64,000 nucleotides of DNA from Ruminiclostridium cellobioparum subsp. termitidis CT1112 (GCF_000350485.1 NZ_AORV01000042.1:21450-85449), one strand, 5' to 3'. Shown: positions 17,843 to 27,389, numbered from the stretch's first letter. Notes: generated by a model not told the origin, from the letters alone. A program made the numbers and translations.

Positions 17843-19255
17843 ATGAAATTGAGACAGGTAATATCTATTTTTATATCAAAATTTGCCATAAAAGTACTCC
17901 GGCTTATAAAAAAGGGCGGAACTACTCTCCCCGGCAAACTGGCCTTTAAAATTTACCCCGGCATACTCAGATCAATTGCCGGGAACTTTGAAATAATCAT
18001 GGTAACAGGTACAAACGGCAAAACCACAACCACCAGAATTATAGAAGAGATTTTGAAAAACAACAATATAGACTACATAACCAATAAATCCGGAGCAAAT
18101 CTTTTAAGCGGAATAACAACCATATTTATTCAGGCTGTGACTCTCACAGGAAAGCCCAGGCACAGGGTGGCACTTATTGAAAGCGATGAAGCCGCCTTTA
18201 ATCAGGTCACCAAACATCTCCAGCCCAAAGCTGTTGTCGTGACCAACTTTTTCAGGGATCAGCTTGACAGGTACGGTGAGCTTTACTCAACCCTGAACGC
18301 CGTCAAATCAGGCCTTGAGAGGGTAGGTGACAATACATCCCTTATTCTTAATGCCGATGATTCCATGTGTGCATCTTTGGGCAGAGAAACAAATAAACCT
18401 GTATTTTACTATGGTATTGCTCCGGAGGCCGGAGCCGGTGATACCGGAAATTCAGGCGACATTAATACCGATGCCATGTTCTGTATAAACTGTAAAAACA
18501 AATACGAATATACAAATCATATCTATGGTCACCTGGGGGGATTCTACTGTACCGGCTGCGGTTACAAAAGACCTGCTGCCAGCCTTGAATGTACCGGCAT
18601 CCAGGAAACAGGCAGCAGCCATACCACAATAAACTGGAAATCCGCTCCTCCCCTTTCCGAAACTTTGCAGGAATATACCACCCGGATCAATCTTCCCGGC
18701 CTGTATAACGTTTACAATGCAATGGCAGCAGCCACATGCGGCCTTGCTTTAAACTACAGTGCCAATACGGTGATCAGTGCCATGCAGTCTTTTGAATGCG
18801 GGTTTGGAAGAATGGAATCCATAACGGTTGGAGATAAAACAATAAAACTTATCCTTGTAAAAAATCCCACAGGGTTCAACCAGGTATTGAGCTTTCTTGC
18901 TCTTGACGAGCAGCAGTTGAATGCGGCATTTCTCATAAATGACAAGCTGGCCGACGGCACTGATATTTCCTGGCTTTGGGACGTGGATTTCGAGCAGCTT
19001 AACAAAAACCCCGATAAAATAGGCAATCTGTTTGCCTCCGGACTCCGCGGCGAGGATATGGCCGTCAGACTGAAATACAGCGGTCTGGACACCAGAAAAA
19101 TAAGGATTATAAAGGACTACCAGCTGCTGCTGGAACGCGGTCTGGAGCAAACTCCGCCCGGAGGCTGCTTCCACATATTGCCCACCTATACTGCAATGCT
19201 AGATATTCGTGGTATCCTAAAGAAAAAGTACAATTTAAAGGAGTTCTGGAAATAA
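17843..19255 (+). CDS. murT: Lipid II isoglutaminyl synthase, ligase subunit MurT
   Basis: 470 residues. With GatD it amidates the D-glutamate of the peptidoglycan stem peptide. Mur-ligase P-loop VTGTNGKTTT (K60), middle-domain motifs (ESDEAAF, TNFFRDQLDRYGE), a MurT-specific zinc ribbon with C214, C217, C236 and C239, and a C-terminal DUF1727 domain. I start it at 17843, where TAGGAG lies upstream; an in-frame TTG twelve codons earlier has no ribosome site. It is followed by gatD, the invariant partner. It is the first gene past the left 15-bp repeat. Confidence 0.94.
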   Translation: MKLRQVISIFISKFAIKVLRLIKKGGTTLPGKLAFKIYPGILRSIAGNFEIIMVTGTNGKTTTTRIIEEILKNNNIDYITNKSGANLLSGITTIFIQAVTLTGKPRHRVALIESDEAAFNQVTKHLQPKAVVVTNFFRDQLDRYGELYSTLNAVKSGLERVGDNTSLILNADDSMCASLGRETNKPVFYYGIAPEAGAGDTGNSGDINTDAMFCINCKNKYEYTNHIYGHLGGFYCTGCGYKRPAASLECTGIQETGSSHTTINWKSAPPLSETLQEYTTRINLPGLYNVYNAMAAATCGLALNYSANTVISAMQSFECGFGRMESITVGDKTIKLILVKNPTGFNQVLSFLALDEQQLNAAFLINDKLADGTDISWLWDVDFEQLNKNPDKIGNLFASGLRGEDMAVRLKYSGLDTRKIRIIKDYQLLLERGLEQTPPGGCFHILPTYTAMLDIRGILKKKYNLKEFWK

Positions 19256-19307
19256 CGTGAAAAACGCGAAACATAAAGAAGTGTGAACATTGTTCATTTC
19301 GCGTTGC

Positions 19308-19329
19308 AAAAACCCTCAGCGGGGTTTTC
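19308..19329 (+). terminator. Weak hairpin between murT and gatD
   Basis: AAAACCC / GGGTTTT with a short loop. Just before it is a longer repeat AACGCGAAA/TTTCGCGTT (19263-19271 with 19297-19305). They may partly terminate or shape the mRNA between the two genes. Confidence 0.4.
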
Positions 19330-19371
19330 ATTACTAATGAGACGCTGCACAAGCAGCTGATTGGAGATTTT

Positions 19372-20124
19372 ATGTATGATTTGAACATTTGTCATTTATA
19401 TCCTGATCTGCTCAATACCTATGGGGACAGAGGCAATATCCTGGCCCTGCAGAGACGAGCCCAGTGGCATGGAATAAACACACAGGTAACCAATATTACC
19501 ATCGGTGACTCTTTTGATTCATCAGAGTACGATATTATTTTCCTGGGCGGCGGACAGGACTACGAACAGGAAATCATCCAGGCTGATGTGTTAAATCAGA
19601 AAGGCAGTGAAATAAAGTCAGCCATAGACAATATGAAGGTCTTCCTGTGCATTTGCGGAGGATATCAGTTAATGGGCAAGTACTACAAGACCTGGGACGG
19701 CAAGGATATAGAGTTTCTTGGAGCACTGGACCTGTGGACGGTGGGCGGAAAGGAACGCATGATAGGAAACATCGTGTTTGAAAGCGATTTTATATCGGAA
19801 GACGGAAAGCCTTTAAAAATAGTAGGTTTTGAGAACCACTCGGGGAGAACTTATCTTGGAGAGGGTATCAGACCCCTAGGTAAAGTTCTTTCTGGCAGTG
19901 GCAATAACGGAACCGACGGTTATGAAGGCGCAGTGTACAATAATGTTTACTGCTCCTATTCACATGGCAGCCTTCTTCCAAAAAATCCGCAGCTGACGGA
20001 CCATTTGCTCACTCTGGCACTAAAACAGAAATACACTGATTTTGATACTTTGGGACAATTGGACGACACCTTTGAGACCGCTGCCAGATCCTCGGTTATT
20101 GAAAGAATACTTAAAAATATATAG
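19372..20124 (+). CDS. gatD: Lipid II isoglutaminyl synthase, glutaminase subunit GatD
   Basis: 250 residues, CobB/CobQ-type class I glutamine amidotransferase that feeds ammonia to MurT. The nucleophile is C95 in LCICGGYQLMG and the catalytic His is H198 in SYSHGSLLPKNP; the N-terminus (LNICHLYPDLLNTYGDRGN) and GGGQD loop are family-typical. TTGGAG precedes the ATG. Paired with murT 116 bases upstream. Confidence 0.93.
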   Translation: MYDLNICHLYPDLLNTYGDRGNILALQRRAQWHGINTQVTNITIGDSFDSSEYDIIFLGGGQDYEQEIIQADVLNQKGSEIKSAIDNMKVFLCICGGYQLMGKYYKTWDGKDIEFLGALDLWTVGGKERMIGNIVFESDFISEDGKPLKIVGFENHSGRTYLGEGIRPLGKVLSGSGNNGTDGYEGAVYNNVYCSYSHGSLLPKNPQLTDHLLTLALKQKYTDFDTLGQLDDTFETAARSSVIERILKNI

Positions 20125-20163
20125 ATTATTTTTTGGGAAATAGTAATAAATTCAAAAAAGTAG

Positions 20164-20192
20164 TTGACATTAAAAAAAGTAACATGTTAAGA
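20164..20192 (+). promoter_or_regulatory. σA promoter of the T-box leader
   Basis: TTGACA (20164-20169), 17 bases, TTAAGA (20187-20192), just upstream of the T-box leader. The -35 is perfect and the -10 weak. Confidence 0.55.
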
Positions 20193-20530
20193 TATCTATT
20201 AATATAATAATCGTAAGCTTAAATGTGATGAATGGGAAAACTGATTCTTTAAGAAATAAATCAGTTGGCAGAGCATATGATTCCTCAAAGCGAGCAGTAG
20301 GCGGTGAAAGTACTGCAGGATAATATATTTGTGAGTTCTCCCATGAACAGTATGATTGAACTTTATTCGTAGGTCATACCGGGTCCTTCCCGTTATAGTA
20401 GGAGTGTATCGGATATATATGATTATACTCCCGTACATGATTGAGATGGTTTTTTACCAATTTGGGTGGTACCGCGTGGATTATAAGTCCTCGTCCCTTG
20501 TTTAAGGGATTGAGGGCTTTTTTATATTCT
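20193..20530 (+). ncRNA. T-box riboswitch controlling DAHP synthase
   Basis: Contains the T-box core GGGTGGTACCGCG (20464-20476), a stem I region with ATGGGA/TCCCAT pairing, and a terminator (CCTCGTCCCTT / AAGGGATTGAGG) ending in seven T near 20517-20523. The triplet before the 3' strand of stem I reads GTGAG-TTC-TCCC, making UUC (Phe) the best specifier guess. Uncharged tRNA binding would stabilise the antiterminator and switch on aromatic amino-acid synthesis. Confidence 0.88.
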
Positions 20531-20575
20531 TTACTTTTTTAAAACAATAATATTATGACTTCAAGGAGGTTTTTT

Positions 20576-21589
20576 ATGATTATCGTAATGAGTCAGAACG
20601 CAACCAAACAGGATATTGCAAACGTGGAAAACAAACTTACCGAGCTGGGCTTCAAAACACATCCCATATACGGTGACATCAAGACAGTAATCGGTGCAAT
20701 CGGGGACAAGAGATTGCTGAATATACACTCAGTCTCACAAATGCCCGGTGTGGAAACCCTTGTGCCCATTATGAAGCCTTACAAACTGGCCAGTAATGAG
20801 CTGCAGCAGTCTCCCACAGTCATCGAAGTAGGCGATGTCAGGATCGGTGGAAATGAAATTGTAGTTATGGCAGGTCCATGTGCAATAGAAAATGAAAATG
20901 ATTTTGTGGAAACTGCAAAAAAAGTCAGGAATGCCGGTGCCAAAATATTAAGAGGCGGTGCTTTTAAACCGCGAAGCTCCCCCTATGCCTTCCAGGGACT
21001 TGAGGAAGACGGCCTGAAAATAATGGTGGCCGGCCGTGAAGCCACCGGCTTGAAGCTGGTTACCGAAGTGGTTGACACAAGAGATGTGGAACTGGTCAAC
21101 AAATACACCGACATATTCCAGATCGGTGCCAGAAACATGCAGAATTTCAGATTGTTAAGCGAGGTTGGCATGACCAGCAAACCTGTACTTTTAAAGAGAG
21201 GTCTGTCGGCTACAATAGAGGAATGGCTTATGGCGGCCGAGTATATCATTGCCGAAGGAAACCACAATGTTATTCTATGCGAACGCGGAATCCGCACCTT
21301 TGAAACCATGACCAGAAACACTCTTGACCTGAGTGCCATCCCTGCAATCAAGGAAGTCTCACACCTTCCCATAGTAGTTGATCCCAGCCATGCCACCGGC
21401 AACTGGAAATTCGTGCCGGCACTTGCCAAGGGTGCTGTTGCCACTGGGGCTGACGGCTTGATCATCGAAGTGCATCCCAACCCGCCCTGTGCTCTTTGTG
21501 ACGGGCCGCAGTCATTAAGGCCTGAGAAATTTGAAACCCTGATGCAGGAACTGAGACTTGTGGCACAGTCTGTGCAAAGAACTATATAA
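20576..21589 (+). CDS. aroF: 3-deoxy-7-phosphoheptulonate (DAHP) synthase, type Iβ
   Basis: 337 residues; condenses phosphoenolpyruvate and erythrose 4-phosphate, first step of the shikimate pathway. A ferredoxin-like N-terminal regulatory domain (about 1-70, MIIVMSQNATKQDI), then the TIM-barrel catalytic domain with MAGPCAIE, RGGAFKPRSSPYAFQG, QIGARNMQNF, KPVLLKRG and VVDPSHATG metal/substrate motifs. I chose the ATG at 20576 because AAGGAGG lies 8 bases before it; an ATG seven codons earlier overlaps that site. Controlled by the T-box leader upstream. Confidence 0.94.
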   Translation: MIIVMSQNATKQDIANVENKLTELGFKTHPIYGDIKTVIGAIGDKRLLNIHSVSQMPGVETLVPIMKPYKLASNELQQSPTVIEVGDVRIGGNEIVVMAGPCAIENENDFVETAKKVRNAGAKILRGGAFKPRSSPYAFQGLEEDGLKIMVAGREATGLKLVTEVVDTRDVELVNKYTDIFQIGARNMQNFRLLSEVGMTSKPVLLKRGLSATIEEWLMAAEYIIAEGNHNVILCERGIRTFETMTRNTLDLSAIPAIKEVSHLPIVVDPSHATGNWKFVPALAKGAVATGADGLIIEVHPNPPCALCDGPQSLRPEKFETLMQELRLVAQSVQRTI

Positions 21590-21598
21590 ATGCTCACA

Positions 21599-21663
21599 AA
21601 GTACATGCCTGAAATTTGTACAGCTCGTGCAAATGTTCCGGCTGCAATTTCAGGCGTACTTTT
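21599..21663 (+). terminator. Terminator after DAHP synthase
   Basis: AAGTAC-atg-CCTGAAATT pairs with AATTTCAGG-c-GTACTT, followed by TT; the loop is about 29 bases. It begins 9 bases after the stop codon. Confidence 0.65.
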
Positions 21664-21749
21664 AACGGGTAATGGAGCTTTACTCTTTACCTTTCAGTTT
21701 GACTGATTTGTTAGAATTGTAATACGTGCGGATTTTAAAGCATGGTCAT

Positions 21750-22106
21750 TCATAGGATACTTGAATACTCTTCCCCGGTAACCGGTTCCAGCGTAAATTC
21801 ATGTATCCCCATAAACACGACCTTCAGACATTGGGCATCGCCGTAAGCTTCTCTGTCCGGGCCGTCGAGCAATACATACACCTGGGTATTATCATTGACC
21901 CTGATGTTTATTCTGTCAAAGATGTCCTTCTGCAAAAGGTCCAGTACAGAATCCATATTTTTGACAACCGAATGATTGGATTTAGGTTCGAGTACAACCG
22001 GTATTTTTGTATTGTTGGGATTTAGGAGTTTAACATGCAATATACCGGGATCAAGAATATTGTCCGTAGGGTATAAAAGGTCTCTTTCAAAAAGGAACGA
22101 GCTCAT
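21750..22106 (-). CDS. Conserved hypothetical protein, 118 residues
   Basis: No family recognised. The protein is soluble, acidic, without a signal peptide or membrane segment, and predicted to be mostly β with one helix around the KNMDSVLDLLQKDIF stretch. GGAGGTTAAAA precedes the ATG, supporting a real gene. It is last in a row of minus-strand genes after the lytic transglycosylase, separated from it by a strong inverted repeat, so it may be transcribed on its own. Confidence 0.7.
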   Translation of the reverse strand: MSSFLFERDLLYPTDNILDPGILHVKLLNPNNTKIPVVLEPKSNHSVVKNMDSVLDLLQKDIFDRINIRVNDNTQVYVLLDGPDREAYGDAQCLKVVFMGIHEFTLEPVTGEEYSSIL

Positions 22107-22138
22107 TTTTAACCTCCATGCCGGCGTAATTTGATACC

Positions 22139-22170
22139 GGTAAGGGGCCTGTCGTTCAAGGCCCCTTACC
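22139..22170. repeat. 11-bp perfect inverted repeat
   Basis: GGTAAGGGGCC and GGCCCCTTACC with a 10-base loop, between the transglycosylase and the hypothetical gene. It is very stable but has no T-run on either strand, so it is a processing/stabilising hairpin or operator rather than a classical terminator. Confidence 0.5.
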
Positions 22171-22219
22171 CGATATATTTTACACTCAAATTTTTATGGT
22201 ATTATATATAAAAATACCA

Positions 22220-22801
22220 CTATTTATTATTGTCGTAAAGCTTTTTATACATGCTGAAATATTTGCTGATTTTTTCTACATAATTTCTTGTTTCCTCAAA
22301 GGGAATCCGGTCAAGTGTCTTACCGTTTTTACTTACATTTTCATCCTTCAGCCATTTGGAAACATTTCCACTGCCTGCATTATAGGCTACCAATGCAAGT
22401 TCAGTATTCTGATTGTATTGTTTCAGCAGCCTGGCAATATACCAGCAGCCGATATTTATATTTGTTTCAGGTTCCAGCAGCTGTTCTGCTGCAAAATCCT
22501 CAAGCCCGATTTTTTCAGCTGCCCACTCTCCCGTAGAGTCCATGATCTGCATAAGACCTTTTGCATCCCTCGGAGAAACAGCATTAGGATCAAAGCCGCT
22601 CTCTGCTTTGATCATGGAGTAAACAAGATGCTTATCCAGATCATACTCATCGGAATATTTTTCAACATATTCGGAATAATCGGTAGGATACATATAATAC
22701 AGCGCATACTTGACAGCGCTGATTGAAAATACAACCAGTAACACAAGAATCAAAAATATAATAAATGTTTTAAATTTGCCTGAAGTCTTCCTTCTTTTCA
22801 A
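22220..22801 (-). CDS. Membrane-anchored lytic transglycosylase (SLT domain)
   Basis: 193 residues. A basic N-terminus, one membrane segment (about 12-35), then an SLT/goose-lysozyme-like domain outside the cell that cleaves peptidoglycan glycan strands. Catalytic E67 in MIKAESGFDP, followed by GLMQIM and ALVAYNAGSGNVSKW, all family hallmarks. Start is TTG at 22801 with TTAGGGTGA upstream, partly in the end of coaE; stop and start are 4 bases apart. It is co-transcribed with polA and coaE. Confidence 0.9.
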   Translation of the reverse strand: MKRRKTSGKFKTFIIFLILVLLVVFSISAVKYALYYMYPTDYSEYVEKYSDEYDLDKHLVYSMIKAESGFDPNAVSPRDAKGLMQIMDSTGEWAAEKIGLEDFAAEQLLEPETNINIGCWYIARLLKQYNQNTELALVAYNAGSGNVSKWLKDENVSKNGKTLDRIPFEETRNYVEKISKYFSMYKKLYDNNK

Positions 22802-22805
22802 AAAA

Positions 22806-23417
22806 TCACCCTAACAGCCCGGTCAATTGACTTTTTACGTCCTCTTTCAAATGAGAATAATCATAGTTATTATATATTACAGTATCGGCAATTTTTATAT
22901 ATTCCTGCTCGTCAAGCTGGGAATTTATTCTCGAGACGGCTTCGTCGCGGGACATGCCGCTTCTTTCCATGATACGCCTGATACGCAACTCCCTGTTTGC
23001 CGTGATTGTCCAAACCCTGTGGCACAAATCCAGAAAACCATTTTTTATAGGTATTGGAGCATCAATAACAATGATTTTAGTCCTTTTTATCTGCTGTTCT
23101 TTCACATTATCATTTATTCTTTCTGCAACATATTTATGCAAAATGCCGTTTAATTTCTGCAGCTTTTCATTATCGTTAAAAACAATATTGGCCAGTTTTT
23201 TGCGTTCAAGCTGTCCCCGGGCATCAAGTATGTCCCTGCCAAATACCTCCGACAACTCCTCCAGAGCCTTTTCGCCTGGCATTACCACATCCCTGCTGAT
23301 CTTATCCGCATCAATGACCACTGCCCCAAATTCCTCCAGAATACGGCTGACGGTGCTTTTCCCGCTGCCTATTCCTCCGGTCACACCCAGTACTACCGAG
23401 CCGCTATTTTGTTTCAT
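22806..23417 (-). CDS. coaE: Dephospho-CoA kinase CoaE
   Basis: 203 residues; last step of coenzyme A synthesis. P-loop GVTGGIGSGKST, then VIDADKISRDVV, the lid and the DAPIPIKNG region are as in the family. I start it at the ATG at 23417, 14 bases inside the end of polA, giving translational coupling; GGTGAGAG lies upstream. The polA-coaE order is common in clostridia. Confidence 0.94.
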   Translation of the reverse strand: MKQNSGSVVLGVTGGIGSGKSTVSRILEEFGAVVIDADKISRDVVMPGEKALEELSEVFGRDILDARGQLERKKLANIVFNDNEKLQKLNGILHKYVAERINDNVKEQQIKRTKIIVIDAPIPIKNGFLDLCHRVWTITANRELRIRRIMERSGMSRDEAVSRINSQLDEQEYIKIADTVIYNNYDYSHLKEDVKSQLTGLLG

Positions 23418-26097
23418 ACCAGCTCTCACCACTCTTTACGTCAACAGTCATTGGTACTTTCAGCTCCATAGCATTCTCCATACACTGCTTGAGCAGGACC
23501 GATACCTCCTGGAGCTCTGACTTCTCAGCTTCTACTATAAGTTCATCGTGTACCTGAAGGATCAGCCTTGATTTAAGCTTTCTTTTCTTCAGTTCGCTGT
23601 ACACCTTTACCATGGATATCTTGATTATATCTGCCGCACTTCCCTGAATAGGAGTGTTCATGGCAACTCTTTCACCAAAGGATCTCATATTGAAGTTGCT
23701 TGATTTCAATTCCGGCAGATATCTTCTTCTGTTAAAAAGTGTTGTTACAAACCCCAGTTCCTTACCCTTTGCCACGGTATCGCTCATATATTCCTTAACC
23801 TTGGAATACTTGGCAAGATAGTCGTCAATGTATTTTTTTGCTTCCTTCCTGGTAACCCCGATATCCTTTGAAAGGCTGAAATCACCGATGCCATAAACAA
23901 TTCCGAAATTAACGGCCTTTGCCCGCGATCTCATGATTGATGTAACTTCTCCCGCAGGAATACCAAATACCTTGGAAGCTGTGGTAGTATGAATATCCTC
24001 ATTGTTGCTAAATGCTGAAATCATATTTTCATCGCCTGTTATATGTGCCAGAACCCTCAGCTCGATCTGGGAATAGTCGGCATCCAGCAGTACATAATTT
24101 TCATCCGATGGTATGAATACTTTCCTGATCTTTCTTCCCATTTCCAGCTTTATGGGTATATTCTGCAAATTCGGTTCGGTGCTGCTTATTCTTCCTGTAG
24201 CCGTAACAGTCTGATTAAAGCTGGAGTGTATCTTGCAGGTATTTGGGTCAAGTATTGCCAGCAAGCCGTCGGCGTAGGTGGATTTCAGCTTCATCAGCGA
24301 CCTGTATTCCAGTATCCTTTCGACTATTTCATGCTTCTGGGACAGCTGTTCCAATACTTCGGCATCTGTGGAATAGCCGGTCTTGGTCTTTTTAACTACA
24401 GGCAGATTTAGCTTCTCAAACAAAATGCTTCCCAGCTGCTTGGGAGAATTTATATTGAAGTTTTCGCCTGCCAGCATATATATTTCGTTTTCAAGTATGA
24501 CAAGTCTTGAATCCATTTCTTTTGAATATGCCTTCAAGCCTTCAATATCCACTTTAAAGCCCCACAGTTCCATGTCTGCCAGTACTTCCACCAAAGGCAG
24601 CTCAATATTGTAATACAGCTCGTGCTGTCCGTTGCCTTCTATAATGGGGGCATATTTTTCTGCCAGTTCATAGATTACGGTAACACAGGCTGCACATACC
24701 GTCGAAGGATTGACATCCAGTCCCTGCTGCAGCTTTTTTCCGTGCTTGTCGTACAAAATTTCTGCAGGCAATATGCTCTTTTTAAGATTTTCCTCTGCAA
24801 GCTCGGAAATAGTATAGCTGTTTCTGGTTGGCTCAAGGATATACGCACCTATCATGGTATCAAACGCTATGCCCTTTATATCAATACTTTTTGTCTTGCA
24901 GAATTTTATTAATTTTTTCAGATCGTGGCCGTATTTTTTTATTTCTGCTGATTCAAGCACCTCGCGCAGAACGTCTATGGCCGTGTCTCCCGTGAACTCA
25001 TTGTTGAAAACCATTACAGCCGGGGCATATTCCTCCTTGCAGGCATAAATACATAAATCATCAAGCCTGTTATCCGAAGGATCGGTATGATAGTATACCG
25101 CCATTTTTTTGCTGAGTCTGATTGCCTCAATGCAGGATTCCAGTTCACCAACAGTGTCTGCATCCACATGTTCCATATTTAACGACTCTGTTACCTCCAC
25201 CATGGGAGTGTCACTTAAGCCGAATCTTTCAATAAAAGTTTTGAATTCCAGCTTTTTGAAAATGCTGTAAAGTCTCTCCCTGTCAAAATCCGTCCTTATA
25301 TATTGCTGAATGTCGGTTGTTATACAGGGCATCTTTCTTTCAATTGTAGCCAGCCTTTTGCTTAGAAAAGCCAGTTCTTTGTTTGCCTCAAGCTTTTCCC
25401 TCACACCTTTTTTCTCGACCCTGTCTATATTTTCATATAATTCTTCAATACTGTGAAACTTTTGAATAAGATCCAGAGCCGTCTTCTCACCAATGCCGGG
25501 TACACCGGGTATATTATCCGAAGTGTCTCCCATCAAACCCTTAACATCAATAAGCATTTTAGGGGTAACACCATATTTTTCTACCACCTTCTGATAATCG
25601 TACTCATCAGTCTCCGTTTTGTTTCCTCTTGTAACAGGAAGTTTTATCCTTGTGGACTGGGAAGCAAGCTGCAAGGAATCCCTGTCACCTGTCAGGAGAA
25701 TTGCTTCCATACCGTTCTCTTCGGCACACAGGGAAATAGACCCCAGTATGTCATCAGCCTCAAAGCCCGGAGTCTCAATCCTCTTTATATTCATGGCATC
25801 CAGCACCTGTTTGATAATGGGGACCTGCACTGCCAGTTCATCGGGCATTCCCTTCCGCTGTGCCTTGTACTTGTCGTATTCCAGATGTCTGAAGGTTGGT
25901 TCCTTCATATCAAATGCCACACATAGATATTTTGGATTTTCTTCAGAAAGAAATTTTGTAAGTATATTTATAAAACCAAATACCGCGTTTGTTTGAATAC
26001 CTTCGGAGGTAGACAGCATTGTATTTCTGCTCAAACCGTAAAAGGCCCTGTTCAAAATGCTGTTACCGTCAACGATCATTATTTTTTCCGAGTTCAT
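23404..26097 (-). CDS. polA: DNA polymerase I
   Basis: 897 residues. A 5'-3' exonuclease domain (1-290; VDGNSILNRAFYGL, TGDRDSLQLAS, GVPGIGEKTALDLI), a proofreading-like domain (about 310-490), and the family A polymerase domain (LDADYSQIELRVLAHI, RAKAVNFGIVYGI, LQVHDELIVEA). The exonuclease I acidic motif (DxE) is missing (AVYYHTDPSDNR), so 3'-5' proofreading is probably absent, as in Bacillus PolA. The ATG at 26097 is chosen, with GGAGG seven bases upstream; TTG one codon earlier is possible. It lies inside the segment that splits murA. Confidence 0.96.
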   Translation of the reverse strand: MNSEKIMIVDGNSILNRAFYGLSRNTMLSTSEGIQTNAVFGFINILTKFLSEENPKYLCVAFDMKEPTFRHLEYDKYKAQRKGMPDELAVQVPIIKQVLDAMNIKRIETPGFEADDILGSISLCAEENGMEAILLTGDRDSLQLASQSTRIKLPVTRGNKTETDEYDYQKVVEKYGVTPKMLIDVKGLMGDTSDNIPGVPGIGEKTALDLIQKFHSIEELYENIDRVEKKGVREKLEANKELAFLSKRLATIERKMPCITTDIQQYIRTDFDRERLYSIFKKLEFKTFIERFGLSDTPMVEVTESLNMEHVDADTVGELESCIEAIRLSKKMAVYYHTDPSDNRLDDLCIYACKEEYAPAVMVFNNEFTGDTAIDVLREVLESAEIKKYGHDLKKLIKFCKTKSIDIKGIAFDTMIGAYILEPTRNSYTISELAEENLKKSILPAEILYDKHGKKLQQGLDVNPSTVCAACVTVIYELAEKYAPIIEGNGQHELYYNIELPLVEVLADMELWGFKVDIEGLKAYSKEMDSRLVILENEIYMLAGENFNINSPKQLGSILFEKLNLPVVKKTKTGYSTDAEVLEQLSQKHEIVERILEYRSLMKLKSTYADGLLAILDPNTCKIHSSFNQTVTATGRISSTEPNLQNIPIKLEMGRKIRKVFIPSDENYVLLDADYSQIELRVLAHITGDENMISAFSNNEDIHTTTASKVFGIPAGEVTSIMRSRAKAVNFGIVYGIGDFSLSKDIGVTRKEAKKYIDDYLAKYSKVKEYMSDTVAKGKELGFVTTLFNRRRYLPELKSSNFNMRSFGERVAMNTPIQGSAADIIKISMVKVYSELKKRKLKSRLILQVHDELIVEAEKSELQEVSVLLKQCMENAMELKVPMTVDVKSGESWYETK

Positions 26098-26112
26098 CAA
26101 TGTCCTCCGGCC

Positions 26113-27369
26113 TTACTTTTTCACGAAAAAAATCCTGACCGTTATCTTGCCGCTTTGGGCAATAATTTTATCCGTCTGTTCAACCAGGGTTGACTTTTCC
26201 GCTTCAAGAGCAGTTGTATCCTGCCCTTTATTTAAGGCTTCACTTATTTTATTTTCAATATCGTTTTTCTGAATTTCCAGGTTATTGTACTCTTCAGTAA
26301 CGTCAGTTTTTATTATATCAGTTTTTGCTTGTAATTCCAGCTTATATTTCAATAATGCTTCGCTCTTTAAGGAACCATACTCACTTAAGGGAATAATGTA
26401 GTCGGTATAGGCTACAATGTCCTTATAGTTTGCGGCAAAGCCCTCCATGAGGCCTGAGGCCTGCTCAACCGCCTCCTGCTCCCCCATGAGCTTTTTCAGC
26501 TTTTCCACTTCTGTTTCGTCAAGTGAAATAGTTAAATTCAACTCAACGTAGTTTTTATAATAAAGCGTTTTTGTGTCATCTGCCGGCTCAGCCAGGGAAA
26601 AAGCAATTACTTTTTCCGACTGGTTTTCGCCACCGTCCGCTGCGGTATTGCCGGTGCTTTCTGCCACACTTGAGTTTTCAGATTTTTCCCGGGAATCAGC
26701 CTTGACAGATGCTTTTACTTTAAAATCCCTCATGCTTTCGGATTCGACCACACCTTTCAAATTGCTGTTGCTGACGCCGCTTCTGGCAGCAGCCTCCTTC
26801 TGTGCAGACTCGTCCTGTGCGGTCTCCTGAGTCTGAGCACTGTCTGCTGCCGCAACTTTGGGTTTTGGCACAGCTTTGTCATCTGCAGCACCTGAACCGT
26901 TTGCCTCCTCGTTATGGGCATTTCGGTCAGTATCGGAGCCCGACTGCTGCTGTATATCTGCCGTACCGGCTGTGGCCTGAGGCGCCGCGCTTTCACTGTA
27001 ACCGGTTTTGTCTATTCCCGGCAGCATATCGGGCAGCAGTTTAAAAGCCAAAAGTGAGATAACCACCACGGCAGCCGTTGAAAGGGCGGCCATAAGCTTT
27101 TTATTAAAAAACAGAAGTTTACTTTTATTATTGTACTCTTTTTTGCTGACTTCTATAAGTTTCGAATGGAGAGATGAAGAAAAGTCATCAGGCAATTCAA
27201 CGGTTTCTTCGTCATTAACAAGCTGAATAAAATATGACTCTTCCTTGAGTTTCTGAGCGCATTGCGGGCATTCTTCGATATGTTTTAAGAATTCTTCTTT
27301 ATCATTTTGTTCCAATTGATCGTCAATATATAGTGAAATATATAAATCGCTGTTATCACAGAAAATCAT
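26113..27369 (-). CDS. Anti-sigma factor with zinc finger and DUF4349-like sensor domain
   Basis: 418 residues. N-terminal zinc-finger anti-sigma domain with HIEECPQC (H-x3-C-x2-C), one membrane segment at about 92-110, a long Ser/Ala/Gln-rich linker (about 115-240), then an extracytoplasmic domain with an extended coiled coil (about 345-405) resembling DUF4349. It should hold the ECF sigma factor encoded just upstream until an envelope signal arrives. GGAGGG precedes the ATG. The stop is 15 bases before polA, so the sigma/anti-sigma pair may drive polA and coaE transcription. Confidence 0.85.
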   Translation of the reverse strand: MIFCDNSDLYISLYIDDQLEQNDKEEFLKHIEECPQCAQKLKEESYFIQLVNDEETVELPDDFSSSLHSKLIEVSKKEYNNKSKLLFFNKKLMAALSTAAVVVISLLAFKLLPDMLPGIDKTGYSESAAPQATAGTADIQQQSGSDTDRNAHNEEANGSGAADDKAVPKPKVAAADSAQTQETAQDESAQKEAAARSGVSNSNLKGVVESESMRDFKVKASVKADSREKSENSSVAESTGNTAADGGENQSEKVIAFSLAEPADDTKTLYYKNYVELNLTISLDETEVEKLKKLMGEQEAVEQASGLMEGFAANYKDIVAYTDYIIPLSEYGSLKSEALLKYKLELQAKTDIIKTDVTEEYNNLEIQKNDIENKISEALNKGQDTTALEAEKSTLVEQTDKIIAQSGKITVRIFFVKK

Positions 27370-27389
27370 GTTATCCCTCCTTCCATTAA

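Noticed and set aside
20983..21606. 207-codon frame on the minus strand inside the DAHP synthase gene
   Set aside because: It is the antisense shadow of a clearly conserved gene, has no family features and no ribosome site.
22954..23520. 188-codon plus-strand frame across coaE and polA
   Set aside because: It is antisense to two well-recognised, overlapping genes; Ser/Leu/Pro-rich composition is typical of a shadow frame.
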